Assembly: GCA_903928055.1 (NCBI GenBank)
Contig: CAIYPG010000118.1
Coordinates: 1-64,000 of the forward strand
DNA: 64,000 bases
From: an uncultured beta proteobacterium
Lineage (GTDB): Bacteria > Pseudomonadota > Gammaproteobacteria > Burkholderiales > SG8-39
Reading direction: 5' to 3'
The position numbers and the translations under genes are program-made. The number at the start of each line of letters is the position of its first letter. Position 1 is the stretch's first letter. Under the pieces are notes generated by a model. It worked only from the letters and a program-made list of their open reading frames with translations. It made no database searches and was not told the DNA's origin. This document shows, one piece after another, positions 45,920 to 53,700 of the stretch.

Positions 45920-46492
45920 ATGCTCTCCCAGATCATCACGCTGATTGTCGACTCACTCGGCACGCTGCTCGTCTATCTGCTGCTGCTGCGCTTTCACATG
46001 CAGTGGCTGCGCGCGCCGTTCCGCAATCCCGCCGGCGACATGGTCGCCGGACTCACGAACTGGTGCGTGCTGCCGGCGCGGCGCGTCGTGCCCGGACTGT
46101 TCGGGCTGGACTTCGCCAGTCTGATGCTGGCCTTGCTGGTGCAGGCGCTGATGATGGCGATCCTGATGTCGCTGCGCGGCTACGATTTCGCCGGCGCGCC
46201 GGGCATTGCCTTCGCGGTACTGGCCGGGCTTTCGGCGGTGGAACTGATGCGCATGTCGGTGATGATCCTCATCGCCGCGGCCATCGTGCAGGCACTGCTG
46301 TCCTTCATTGCGCCTTACTCGCCGCTGGCGCCGGTGCTGGACGCGCTGACGCGGCCTTTCTACAGACCCTTTCGCCGCTTCATACCGGCGATGGGCAACA
46401 TCGACCTGTCGCCGCTGTTCCTGATACTCGCCGCCGAAGTCGTGCTGATCGTGCTGGCGCAGTTGCGCAATTTCGTTGCATCGCCGTTCTAA
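45920..46492 (+). CDS. yggT: YggT-family membrane protein
   Basis: 190 residues with two YGGT modules. The first hydrophobic pair covers ~5-30 and ~60-90, with LRFHMQWLRAPFRNPAGDM between. The second part (~105-185) has LLSFIAPYSPLAPVLDALTRPFYRPFRRFIPAMGNIDLSP and a final helix. The family acts in osmotic stress and cell division in some bacteria; the role is unclear. It is 164 bp after proC; that spacer contains no gene I can support. Confidence 0.9.
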   Translation: MLSQIITLIVDSLGTLLVYLLLLRFHMQWLRAPFRNPAGDMVAGLTNWCVLPARRVVPGLFGLDFASLMLALLVQALMMAILMSLRGYDFAGAPGIAFAVLAGLSAVELMRMSVMILIAAAIVQALLSFIAPYSPLAPVLDALTRPFYRPFRRFIPAMGNIDLSPLFLILAAEVVLIVLAQLRNFVASPF

Positions 46493-46508
46493 AGCGCCGC
46501 GCGAAACG

Positions 46509-46604
46509 TTGATTCCGTTCATGGTTCGATCCTTCGACGGGCTCAGGGCTCACCACGAACGGAATCAATCAACCACCGTTCGTCCTGAGTCTGTCGAAGG
46601 ACGA
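46509..46604. repeat. Dispersed GTTCGTGGTGAGC-family repeat, copy C (composite)
   Basis: The first part, 46509-46568, has perfect 12-bp terminal inverted repeats TTGATTCCGTTC and GAACGGAATCAA. A second partial unit, 46576-46604, reads CCGTTCGTCCTGAGTCTGTC and then GAAGGACGA. It lies between yggT and yggU and shares its core with the copies at 37984 and 40121. Confidence 0.85.
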
Positions 46605-46624
46605 GTTAAGTGATTTACTGATTA

Positions 46625-46915
46625 ATGGGCTGGTATCGAAAAACCGCCGACGGCTGGCTGCTGTCGCTGCATGTGCAACCCGGCGCGAAGAAGAGTTCAG
46701 CCTCCGGAATGCATGGCGATGCGCTGAAGATCCGCATCGCGGCACCACCGGTGGAGGGCAAGGCCAACGAAGCGCTGATCGCCTTTCTCGCCAGACAGCT
46801 TGGTGTGCCGAAACGCCAGGTCAGCGTGGAGCGGGGAACTTCCTCCCGCGAAAAGACCGTGCGGGTGGCCGACGTGGAGGCCGATCCGGCCCGGCTTGAA
46901 ACGCCGGAAAAATAA
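46625..46915 (+). CDS. yggU: DUF167-family protein YggU
   Basis: 96 residues. DUF167 hallmarks are LHVQPGAKKSSASGMHGD, LKIRIAAPPVEGKANEALIAFLA and the strand around VSVERGTSSREKTVRVAD. Small cytoplasmic protein of unknown function, conserved after yggT in proteobacteria. The AT-rich 46916-47005 spacer that follows separates it from the convergent pyrimidine run. Confidence 0.9.
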   Translation: MGWYRKTADGWLLSLHVQPGAKKSSASGMHGDALKIRIAAPPVEGKANEALIAFLARQLGVPKRQVSVERGTSSREKTVRVADVEADPARLETPEK

Positions 46916-47005
46916 TCAGTTCTGATTTATAACTGATAATCGAAGAGCACTGACACTATAATTATTATCAATGCGTTCCGGCAAATCCGGCTGCCGCGGT
47001 TCCGC

Positions 47006-48301
47006 TCAGCCCTCGTATACGACCAGCCCGCCCACCAGCGTGTAGCGCACCTTGCCCGGCAGCTCGTAGCCAAGGAAGGGTGTGTTCTTGCCCTGGCTCT
47101 TCAAGGTGCCGGCACTGATGCGCTGCATCGTGTTGGCATCGAAGATGCAGAGGTCAGCGGTTTCACCTGCGGCCAGCACGCCAGCCTGGGTGCCAACGCC
47201 GTTGCCAATAATCCGTGCCGGATTGTTCGTAACAGTGGCGAGCACCCTGGCCAGCGGCAACTTCATCTCGGTACCCCACTTCAGCGCCAGCGGCAGCAGC
47301 AGTTCCAGGCCCGTTGCACCGGGCTCGGACTCGGAGAACGGCAGTTGCTTGGCATCTTCATCCACCGGCGCATGGTCCGAACACAACGCATCGATCGTTC
47401 CGTCGGCCAGTCCCTGGCGCAATGCCGCGCGATCCCGGTCCGAACGCAGCGGTGGCACCAGGTGGCAATGCGGATCGAAGTAACCGATGTCCATTTCCGA
47501 CAGGTGCGCGTGGTGGGCTGAAACGTCGCAGCTCACCGGCAGGCCCTCTGCCTTGGCCAGTCGCACCAGTTCGACGCCGCGCGCGGTGGACAGTCGCTGC
47601 AGATGGACGCGCGCGCCGGTGTCGCGCACCAGTTGCAGGATGGTGGTGAGGGCGATGATTTCGGCCGAAGCCGGGATGCCGGCGAGGCCGAGGCGCGTGG
47701 CCACCTGCCCGTCGTGCGCCACGCCATCCTTCGCGAGGAAGCCGTCCTGCGGGCGCAGCCACACCGCGAAGCCGAAGGTCGAGGCATATTGCAGCGCGCG
47801 CCACAGCACCTGGGTGTCGGCCATCAGGGCATCGGCCTGCGAGAAGGCCACGCAGCCGGCCTCCTGCAGCAGCACCATCTCGGTCAGGCGCTTGCCGGCC
47901 AGTTGCACGGTCATCGCGCCCAGCGGATGCACATGCGCGAGGTTCAGGCTGCGGGCGCGGTACTTCAACATTTCAACAAGGCCGGGCTCGTCCAGCGGCG
48001 GATCGGTATCCGGCGGACACACCAGGCTGGTGACGCCGCCGGCAACCGCGGCATGCATTTCGGTTTCCAGCGTCGCCTTGTATTCGAAGCCCGGTTCGCG
48101 CAACCGCGCCGACAGATCAACCAGGCCGGGTGCAACCACCAGGCCGGTGGCATCGATGGTGCGTTGTGCCTTGAAGTCGGCCGGCGCCGCGCCCGCCGTA
48201 CCCACGGCGACAACGCGGCCGGCGGCGACATACACGTCCTGTATTGCATCGGTACCGCTTCTCGGATCGACGACGCGGCCGTTCTTGATATGAATTTTCA
48301 T
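47006..48301 (-). CDS. pyrX: Dihydroorotase-like protein lacking the metal-binding HxH (PyrX/PyrC' type)
   Basis: 431 residues from ATG 48301. It is clearly of the class I dihydroorotase family. However, the metal site, normally GLVDxHxHLREPG, reads GLVDLSARLREPGFEYKAT, so both His ligands are replaced. Other family features remain: GGVTSLVCPPDTDPPLDEPG, HLQRLSTARGVELVRLA and the CSDHAPVDED near the C-terminus. This is the pattern of the non-catalytic PyrC' partner that assembles with PyrB in Pseudomonas. I infer an inactive, structural subunit, with a second true pyrC elsewhere. It is 13 bp downstream of pyrB. Confidence 0.88.
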   Translation of the reverse strand: MKIHIKNGRVVDPRSGTDAIQDVYVAAGRVVAVGTAGAAPADFKAQRTIDATGLVVAPGLVDLSARLREPGFEYKATLETEMHAAVAGGVTSLVCPPDTDPPLDEPGLVEMLKYRARSLNLAHVHPLGAMTVQLAGKRLTEMVLLQEAGCVAFSQADALMADTQVLWRALQYASTFGFAVWLRPQDGFLAKDGVAHDGQVATRLGLAGIPASAEIIALTTILQLVRDTGARVHLQRLSTARGVELVRLAKAEGLPVSCDVSAHHAHLSEMDIGYFDPHCHLVPPLRSDRDRAALRQGLADGTIDALCSDHAPVDEDAKQLPFSESEPGATGLELLLPLALKWGTEMKLPLARVLATVTNNPARIIGNGVGTQAGVLAAGETADLCIFDANTMQRISAGTLKSQGKNTPFLGYELPGKVRYTLVGGLVVYEG

Positions 48302-48314
48302 ATTGTTCTCGGCC

Positions 48315-49268
48315 TCAGTTTCCAGCCAGGATGGACATGACTGCCATGCGCACGGCAATGCCGAACGTCACCTGCGGCAGGATCACCGAACTCGGCCCGT
48401 CAGCCACCGCCGAATCGATCTCGACGCCGCGGTTCATCGGCCCAGGGTGCATGACGATTGCGTCGGGCTTGGCCAGTGCCAGCTTCTCCGGCGTCAGCCC
48501 GTAGCTCTTGAAGAACTCCTGCGCCGAGGGCAGCAGCGGCCCGTTCATGCGCTCGTTCTGCAACCGGAGCATGGCCACGACATCGACGCCGGCCATTCCC
48601 TTGTTCATGTCATGGAACACCTTCACGCCGAGTTGTTCCACGCCGGCGGGCAGCAGCGTCTTCGGGCCGATGACGCGCACGTCGGGCACACCCAGCGTGG
48701 TGAGGCCGTGGATCAGCGAACGGGCCACGCGCGAATGCAGCACGTCGCCGATCACCGCCACTGACAGTTGCGAGAATTCCTTCTTGTAGTGCCGGATCGT
48801 GTACAGGTCGAGCAGGCCCTGGGTGGGATGCGCGTGGCGCCCGTCGCCGGCATTGACCACGTGCAGGTGCGGATGCGGCGTGACGTGGCGGGCGATCTGG
48901 TAGGGCGCGCCGCTCGAGGCATGGCGCACGATGAACATGTCGGCATGCATGGCCGAGAGGTTGTCCACAGTGTCGAGCAGCGACTCGCCCTTGGAGGTGG
49001 ACGAAGTGTTGATGTTGAGGTTGATGACATCCGCCGACAGGCGCTTGGCGGCGATCTCGAACGTGGTGCGCGTGCGCGTCGAGTTCTCGAAGAACAGGTT
49101 GAACACGGACTTGCCGCGCAACAGCGGCACCTTCTTCACATCGCGGTCGGTCAGGCCGACGAAGGAGTCGGCGGTGGCGAGGATGTGCAGCAGGGTTTCG
49201 CGCGGCAGGCCTTCCACCGACAGCAGGTGCTGCAGTTCACCGCGCGCGTTGAGCTGCGGGTTGTTCAT
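48315..49268 (-). CDS. pyrB: Aspartate carbamoyltransferase catalytic subunit
   Basis: 317 residues. Carbamoyl-phosphate binding motif [18 protein letters not shown], then [32 protein letters not shown] and the C-terminal [13 protein letters not shown]. It commits the pyrimidine pathway by making N-carbamoyl-aspartate. It lies between pyrR (3 bp) and the dihydroorotase-like gene (13 bp); with a PyrX-type partner the enzyme is probably the dodecameric PyrB-PyrX complex. Confidence 0.96.
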   Translation of the reverse strand: MNNPQLNARGELQHLLSVEGLPRETLLHILATADSFVGLTDRDVKKVPLLRGKSVFNLFFENSTRTRTTFEIAAKRLSADVINLNINTSSTSKGESLLDTVDNLSAMHADMFIVRHASSGAPYQIARHVTPHPHLHVVNAGDGRHAHPTQGLLDLYTIRHYKKEFSQLSVAVIGDVLHSRVARSLIHGLTTLGVPDVRVIGPKTLLPAGVEQLGVKVFHDMNKGMAGVDVVAMLRLQNERMNGPLLPSAQEFFKSYGLTPEKLALAKPDAIVMHPGPMNRGVEIDSAVADGPSSVILPQVTFGIAVRMAVMSILAGN

Positions 49269-49271
49269 GGC

Positions 49272-49796
49272 TTATTTACGCTCCCGGTGGCGGTCGGACA
49301 GGGTGAGGGTGAAATTGCCGGTGTCGCCGCGGTCCAGCACCAGGACGTGCTCGTTCGGCACCGCAAACTCGCCGCCGCGATACTGCGCGGCGATGGGCAG
49401 TTCGCGCCCGCCGCGATCGACCAGCACCGCGAGTTCGATCTTGCCCGGACGGCCGTAATCGAACAGCTCGTTCATGGCGGCGCGCACCGTGCGGCCGGTG
49501 TGCAGCACATCGTCCACCAGCAGCACATGGCGCCCTTGCACGTCGAAGGGTACCTGCGAGGGTTTGACGTTGCGCGACAGGCCGGTCTGGTCGAAGTCAT
49601 CGCGGTAAAAGGAGATGTCGAGTACGCCCAGCGGCTGCTGTATGCCCAGTTCGCGGTGCAGGCGCTCGGCCAGCCACGCGCCACCGGTCATGATGCCGAT
49701 GACGCCGGTGTCGGGCGTGACCTGCGGGCGCACCTGGCGCAGCAGTTCCGCGTACAGCTTTTCGGCATCGGGAAGGGTGGTCATGTGCGCAATCAT
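49272..49796 (-). CDS. pyrR: Bifunctional pyr operon regulator / uracil phosphoribosyltransferase PyrR
   Basis: 174 residues; ATG 49796 overlaps the ruvX stop as ATGA (an internal ATG four codons later is possible). The PRPP-binding loop is VLLVDDVLHTGRTVRAAMNEL; other signatures are GIMTGGAWLAERLHRELG and ISFYRDDFDQ. PyrR proteins have uracil phosphoribosyltransferase activity and, in Bacillus, attenuate the pyr operon by RNA binding; the regulatory role in betaproteobacteria is less certain. Confidence 0.92.
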   Translation of the reverse strand: MIAHMTTLPDAEKLYAELLRQVRPQVTPDTGVIGIMTGGAWLAERLHRELGIQQPLGVLDISFYRDDFDQTGLSRNVKPSQVPFDVQGRHVLLVDDVLHTGRTVRAAMNELFDYGRPGKIELAVLVDRGGRELPIAAQYRGGEFAVPNEHVLVLDRGDTGNFTLTLSDRHRERK

Positions 49797-50281
49797 GTTC
49801 GACTTCCGTCCAGATAGTCCTGCAGGATGATCTGCGCCGCCAGCGCATGGGATTCATGCTTGTGCTCGCGGCCGCCACGGCCGCGCTCGCGCAACAGGTC
49901 TTCGGCGGCTGCCGACGACAGCCGCTCGTCGGCAAATTCCACCGGCAGGCCGAAGCGGCCCTCGAGCTGGCGCGCGAAGCGCCGGGCACGGCGCGTCATG
50001 TCGTGTTCACTGCCATCCATGGCAAGCGGCAGCCCCACGACCAACCGGGCCGGACGCCATTCGCCGATCAGGGCCTCGATGCGGGAGAAACGTTCAGCGT
50101 TCGCCTCGGCGGCGATGTGCTCAAGCGCGTGGGCGAGGCCGGTATCGGCATCACCGACGGCCACGCCGATATGCTTTTCGCCGAAATCGAAGGCAAGCAA
50201 CGCGGAAGAGGACGGCGGAAGATTCACTGAGGTCACCCGTACACCCGGGCGCTGATCCGCATGGAGGCCGGGCTCATGCAT
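49793..50281 (-). CDS. ruvX: Putative Holliday junction resolvase RuvX (YqgF)
   Basis: 162 residues from ATG 50281 (gagg 8-11 bases upstream), overlapping the end of algH; a GTG at 50236 is an alternative. The RNase H-like fold has [51 protein letters not shown] and a C-terminal DxxAA-type [12 protein letters not shown] with acidic catalytic positions. Predicted pre-16S rRNA or Holliday-junction nuclease. It is coupled to algH upstream and pyrR downstream by overlapping codons. Confidence 0.9.
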   Translation of the reverse strand: MHEPGLHADQRPGVRVTSVNLPPSSSALLAFDFGEKHIGVAVGDADTGLAHALEHIAAEANAERFSRIEALIGEWRPARLVVGLPLAMDGSEHDMTRRARRFARQLEGRFGLPVEFADERLSSAAAEDLLRERGRGGREHKHESHALAAQIILQDYLDGSRT

Positions 50282-50834
50282 GCCCCGCCTCATCGGACAG
50301 CGAGGCGTAATCCACGCCCAGCAAACCCATGGCCGCCGGCAGTCGCGCCTCGGCGGGCAGGTCGAACAGGATGGCGTCCTTCGCCTCGACCGTGAGCCAG
50401 GCGTTCTGCTTCAGCTCGCTCTCCAGTTGCCCCGCACCCCAGCCCGAGTAACCCAGGCTCACCAGGAATTTCTCCGGCCCGCCACCCTGGCCGATCGCCT
50501 CGAGGACATCCTTGGTGGTGGTGAGGCCGACGCCCTCCTTCACCGCGAGCGTGGACTTCCAGTCGCCGACGGGGTTGTGCAGCACGAAGCCACAATCGGT
50601 CTGCACCGGTCCGCCGAAATACACCGCGGCCTTGCCGACCTGCTCGGAATCCAGCAACAGGTTGAGGCGGTCGAACAGTGCCGCGAGCGTCAGGTCGATG
50701 GGACGATTGACCACCACGCCCAATGCGCCATCGGCGCTGTGCTCGCAGATATAGGTCAGGGTACGGGAGAAATTCGGATCAGCCATGCCGGGCATGGCGA
50801 TCAGGAAGTGGTTGGTGAGATTGACTTGGGCCAC
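50274..50834 (-). CDS. algH: YqgE/AlgH-family protein
   Basis: 186 residues from GTG 50834, where the family N-terminus [21 protein letters not shown] begins; the frame is open further upstream but not conserved. Further signature [18 protein letters not shown] and [15 protein letters not shown], plus [21 protein letters not shown]. The family is conserved next to ruvX; transcriptional or stress roles have been suggested but no activity is proven. It overlaps the start of ruvX by a few bases and is divergent from phrB. Confidence 0.92.
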   Translation of the reverse strand: MAQVNLTNHFLIAMPGMADPNFSRTLTYICEHSADGALGVVVNRPIDLTLAALFDRLNLLLDSEQVGKAAVYFGGPVQTDCGFVLHNPVGDWKSTLAVKEGVGLTTTKDVLEAIGQGGGPEKFLVSLGYSGWGAGQLESELKQNAWLTVEAKDAILFDLPAEARLPAAMGLLGVDYASLSDEAGHA

Positions 50835-50911
50835 TGGGGCGCTATTGTAATCCGTGGTGAGCCCCCGCACAATTTGCGGCCCCGACTTTTCCCGGTTTTT
50901 TCTTCCCCGCA

Positions 50912-52384
50912 ATGTCCGACCCCGAAAGCGCCGATCCCGGCGGAATCCTCGTCTGGTTCAGGCGCGACCTGCGCTTTGTCGACCATGCCGCGCTCTGCCA
51001 CGCCCTGCAGCGCAGCCGCCGGGCCGGACAGGTATGGTGTGCCTTTGTCTTCGACACCGACATCCTCGATGCGCTGCCCTCGCGCAGCGACCGCCGCGTG
51101 GAGTTCATCTGGCATTCGCTGCGGGAACTGGACGAAGTCCTCCGTGAGCAGGGCGGCGGCCTGATCGTGCGCCACGGCCGGGCTGTCACAGAAATCCCCG
51201 CACTCGCCGCTGCGCTCAAGGTCGGGGCGGTCTTTGCCAACCGCGACTATGAACCTGCGGCGGTGGCGCGCGACGCCACGGTTGCCCGGGCATTGGCCGA
51301 GGCCGACATCGACTTTGAAACCTTCAAGGACCAGGTGGTGTTCGAGCGCGACGAAGTGCTCACTGCCACGGGCACGCCGTACTCGGTATTCACGCCCTAC
51401 AAGAATGCCTGGCGCAAGAAGCTGGATCCGGCCTTCCATCTCAAGCCCTACCCGGTGGAGAAATACGCCAGGGCGCTCGCAAAACCGCCGGCGGGAATGG
51501 TGCGCATGCCCACCTTGAAAGATCTGGGCTTTGGCAAAACCAATCTGCTGGAGATTCCGATCCGGCCCGGCCTGTCGGGCGCCACGGCACTGTTCGACGA
51601 TTTTCAGGAACGCATGGCAGAATACGACCGGGCCCGCGACTTTCCCGCGCTCAAGGGACCGTCCTATCTATCGGTGCACCTGCGTTTTGGCACGATTTCC
51701 ATACGCCAGCTCGCCGCAGCGGCCGAGCGCCAGGCGGGGCGGGGCGCGGAAGTCTGGCTGTCCGAACTGGTGTGGCGCGACTTCTACTTCCAGATCCTGC
51801 ACCACCATCCGCGGGTCGTGGAGCGCGCCTTCAAGCCGGAGTACGACAGCGTCGTGTTCGACAACGACCCCGCGCTGTTCGCGGCCTGGTGCGAGGGCCG
51901 CACCGGCTATCCGCTGGTGGACGCGGCCATGCGCCAGATCAACGCCACCGGCTACATGCACAACCGCCTGCGCATGGTGGCCGCCTCGTTCCTGGTGAAA
52001 GACCTGCATGTGGACTGGCGCCTGGGCGAAAAATACTTTGCCGACCAGTTGAACGACTTCGACCTGTCGGCGAACAACGGCGGCTGGCAATGGGCTGCTT
52101 CCACCGGCTGCGACGCGCAACCCTACTTCCGCATCTTCAATCCGGTGACGCAATCGCAGAAATTCGATCCGGAAGGGAAATTCATCCGGCGCTATGTGCC
52201 GGAACTGGCGAGCGTGCCGGCAAAACACATTCACGCGCCCTGGGGCATGGGTCCGCTGGAACAGCAGGCTGCCGGATGCGTGGTCGGCCGCGACTATCCC
52301 GCGCCGGTCGTGGACCACGACAACGCCCGGCGGATCACGCTGGAGCGTTACGGAAAAGCAAAGACATCGCGCGAAGCTACTTGA
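50912..52384 (+). CDS. phrB: Deoxyribodipyrimidine photo-lyase (class I CPD)
   Basis: 490 residues. The N-terminal antenna-binding Rossmann domain begins [19 protein letters not shown]. The FAD-binding C-terminal domain has [77 protein letters not shown] and [14 protein letters not shown]. These features place it with class I cyclobutane pyrimidine dimer photolyases. It repairs UV dimers with blue light. Its end overlaps the convergent AsmA-like gene by 8 bp. Confidence 0.95.
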   Translation: MSDPESADPGGILVWFRRDLRFVDHAALCHALQRSRRAGQVWCAFVFDTDILDALPSRSDRRVEFIWHSLRELDEVLREQGGGLIVRHGRAVTEIPALAAALKVGAVFANRDYEPAAVARDATVARALAEADIDFETFKDQVVFERDEVLTATGTPYSVFTPYKNAWRKKLDPAFHLKPYPVEKYARALAKPPAGMVRMPTLKDLGFGKTNLLEIPIRPGLSGATALFDDFQERMAEYDRARDFPALKGPSYLSVHLRFGTISIRQLAAAAERQAGRGAEVWLSELVWRDFYFQILHHHPRVVERAFKPEYDSVVFDNDPALFAAWCEGRTGYPLVDAAMRQINATGYMHNRLRMVAASFLVKDLHVDWRLGEKYFADQLNDFDLSANNGGWQWAASTGCDAQPYFRIFNPVTQSQKFDPEGKFIRRYVPELASVPAKHIHAPWGMGPLEQQAAGCVVGRDYPAPVVDHDNARRITLERYGKAKTSREAT

Positions 52385-53096
52385 ACAGCTTCCTGATACT
52401 GTCGACGGCACTCCGGGTTCCGCTGCTGATGGCGCCGCCCAACCGGCTGGCCGAATTGGCTGCGCTCTTGAGCAGGGCATCCCAGATCTGTCGCGCTACA
52501 TCACCGGCAGTCGCACCGTTCGTGTGTTTGCCCACGTCGCGCAGATGCAGGTCAGGCAGGCTGGAAGACAATGTCCGGCCGGCCGTGTAAGGCGTGGTGA
52601 TGCTGACGTGGCCGCCGCGGATGTAGACGTCTTCGATGATGAATTTCTTCTTCGGGCCGGAGGTGTCCTGTTTGCCGCCGGTCAGACGGGCCACATAGGC
52701 TTCGATATTCTTCTGTATGGTTTCCAGGTTGTTGCCGCTGGACAAGGTCTCATAACTGACATCCGGCGACTGGATCACCACTTCCCGGACCAGGATCACG
52801 TCACGCGTCAGCGATGCGGGATCGACACGCAGGCTGATGACGCCGGCCTTGATCGCCGCAGGGGCGGTGAATCCCCTGGGGTTGCCGAGCATCAGATCCC
52901 TGATTTCGCCCTGGCCGTCCACCGGGGCGAGTCTGACGGCGCCCACCCTGACCGGGACCTGCGTGATCTCCGGCCCATAGGTTTCAATGGCCGTCTTGAC
53001 CAGCATGTCCATTGAACTGTAGAGCCAGACTGCCGCGGCGACAAAAGCCACGATGCTCAAGCCCAGCAGCGACAGGATGATGGTCCTGGCCTTCAT
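52377..53096 (-). CDS. AsmA-like envelope protein, short
   Basis: 239 residues from ATG 53096. One N-terminal membrane helix (ILSLLGLSIVAFVAAAVWLY) anchors a periplasmic beta-rich region. The region RVGAVRLAPVDGQGEIRDLMLGNPRGF and VRVDPASL-type strands resemble the N-terminal unit of AsmA/DUF748-type lipid-transfer proteins. KKFIIEDVYIRGGHVSIT follows, then a Ser/Ala-rich helical tail ending SIRKLFK. It is much shorter than AsmA itself. Function unknown; convergent with phrB and upstream of a terminator shared with the cspA side. Confidence 0.6.
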   Translation of the reverse strand: MKARTIILSLLGLSIVAFVAAAVWLYSSMDMLVKTAIETYGPEITQVPVRVGAVRLAPVDGQGEIRDLMLGNPRGFTAPAAIKAGVISLRVDPASLTRDVILVREVVIQSPDVSYETLSSGNNLETIQKNIEAYVARLTGGKQDTSGPKKKFIIEDVYIRGGHVSITTPYTAGRTLSSSLPDLHLRDVGKHTNGATAGDVARQIWDALLKSAANSASRLGGAISSGTRSAVDSIRKLFK

Positions 53097-53138
53097 GTTT
53101 CCCCCGATCAATGAGAGGAAACATAAACCAGAACCCGC

Positions 53139-53179
53139 AAAAAAAGAAACGGCCCGCGGGTTGCCCCGGGAGCCGTTTC
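53139..53179 (-). terminator. Rho-independent terminator downstream of cspA
   Basis: On the minus strand GAAACGGC pairs with GCCGTTTC around a GC-rich loop that itself contains CCCGGG and CCCGCGGG, followed by a T7 tract. It lies 41 bp after the cspA stop and would release that transcript. Confidence 0.85.
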
Positions 53180-53220
53180 AGTGTCCTTGCACAGAGGCCT
53201 CGCGGCCTCCGCAACGGGGA

Positions 53221-53424
53221 TCAGACCGCTTTCAGATTGCCGGCAGCCTGCTTGCCGCGCTCTGTCAGCACGTCGAAGCTGACGCGCTGGTTTTCATTCA
53301 GCGTGCTCATGCCGGCCTTCTCGACCGCGCTGATATGAACGAATACGTCTTTTGCACCACCTTCGGGCTGGATGAATCCGAAACCCTTGGTGCTGTTGAA
53401 CCACTTTACTGTACCGATAGCCAT
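53221..53424 (-). CDS. cspA: Cold-shock protein CspA family
   Basis: 67 residues from ATG 53424, with an exact aaggagg Shine-Dalgarno upstream. The OB-fold RNA-binding motifs are [10 protein letters not shown] (RNP1) and [10 protein letters not shown] (RNP2), and [14 protein letters not shown] is the family N-terminus. It binds single-stranded RNA or DNA as an RNA chaperone. A ~276-bp leader region upstream (53425-53700) contains no other gene; it includes an imperfect GC-rich hairpin (53594-53614). It ends in a strong terminator. Confidence 0.95.
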   Translation of the reverse strand: MAIGTVKWFNSTKGFGFIQPEGGAKDVFVHISAVEKAGMSTLNENQRVSFDVLTERGKQAAGNLKAV

Positions 53425-53700
53425 ATTGGCCTCCTTGAGCAAACCCACCGCAGCTTTGATGACAACGCGACAGGTTCATAGTCCGCGCACAACTCGGGCG
53501 CGGTAGCGAACAACCTTAGCGTAGTGATTGACTTGGTAGGAACCAGCCGGGACCGGCTGGGTAGCTGAAGAAGACAGGCAAGACGTAGAGATTGCGGGCG
53601 GACTCTGCGCCCGCCGCGGAACAATGTCAATCGAAATTTTCGGGAGGGTTGCCCGCCCTGTCGTGCCTGATGGCGCAACAATGTCGAAACAATGTCGAAA

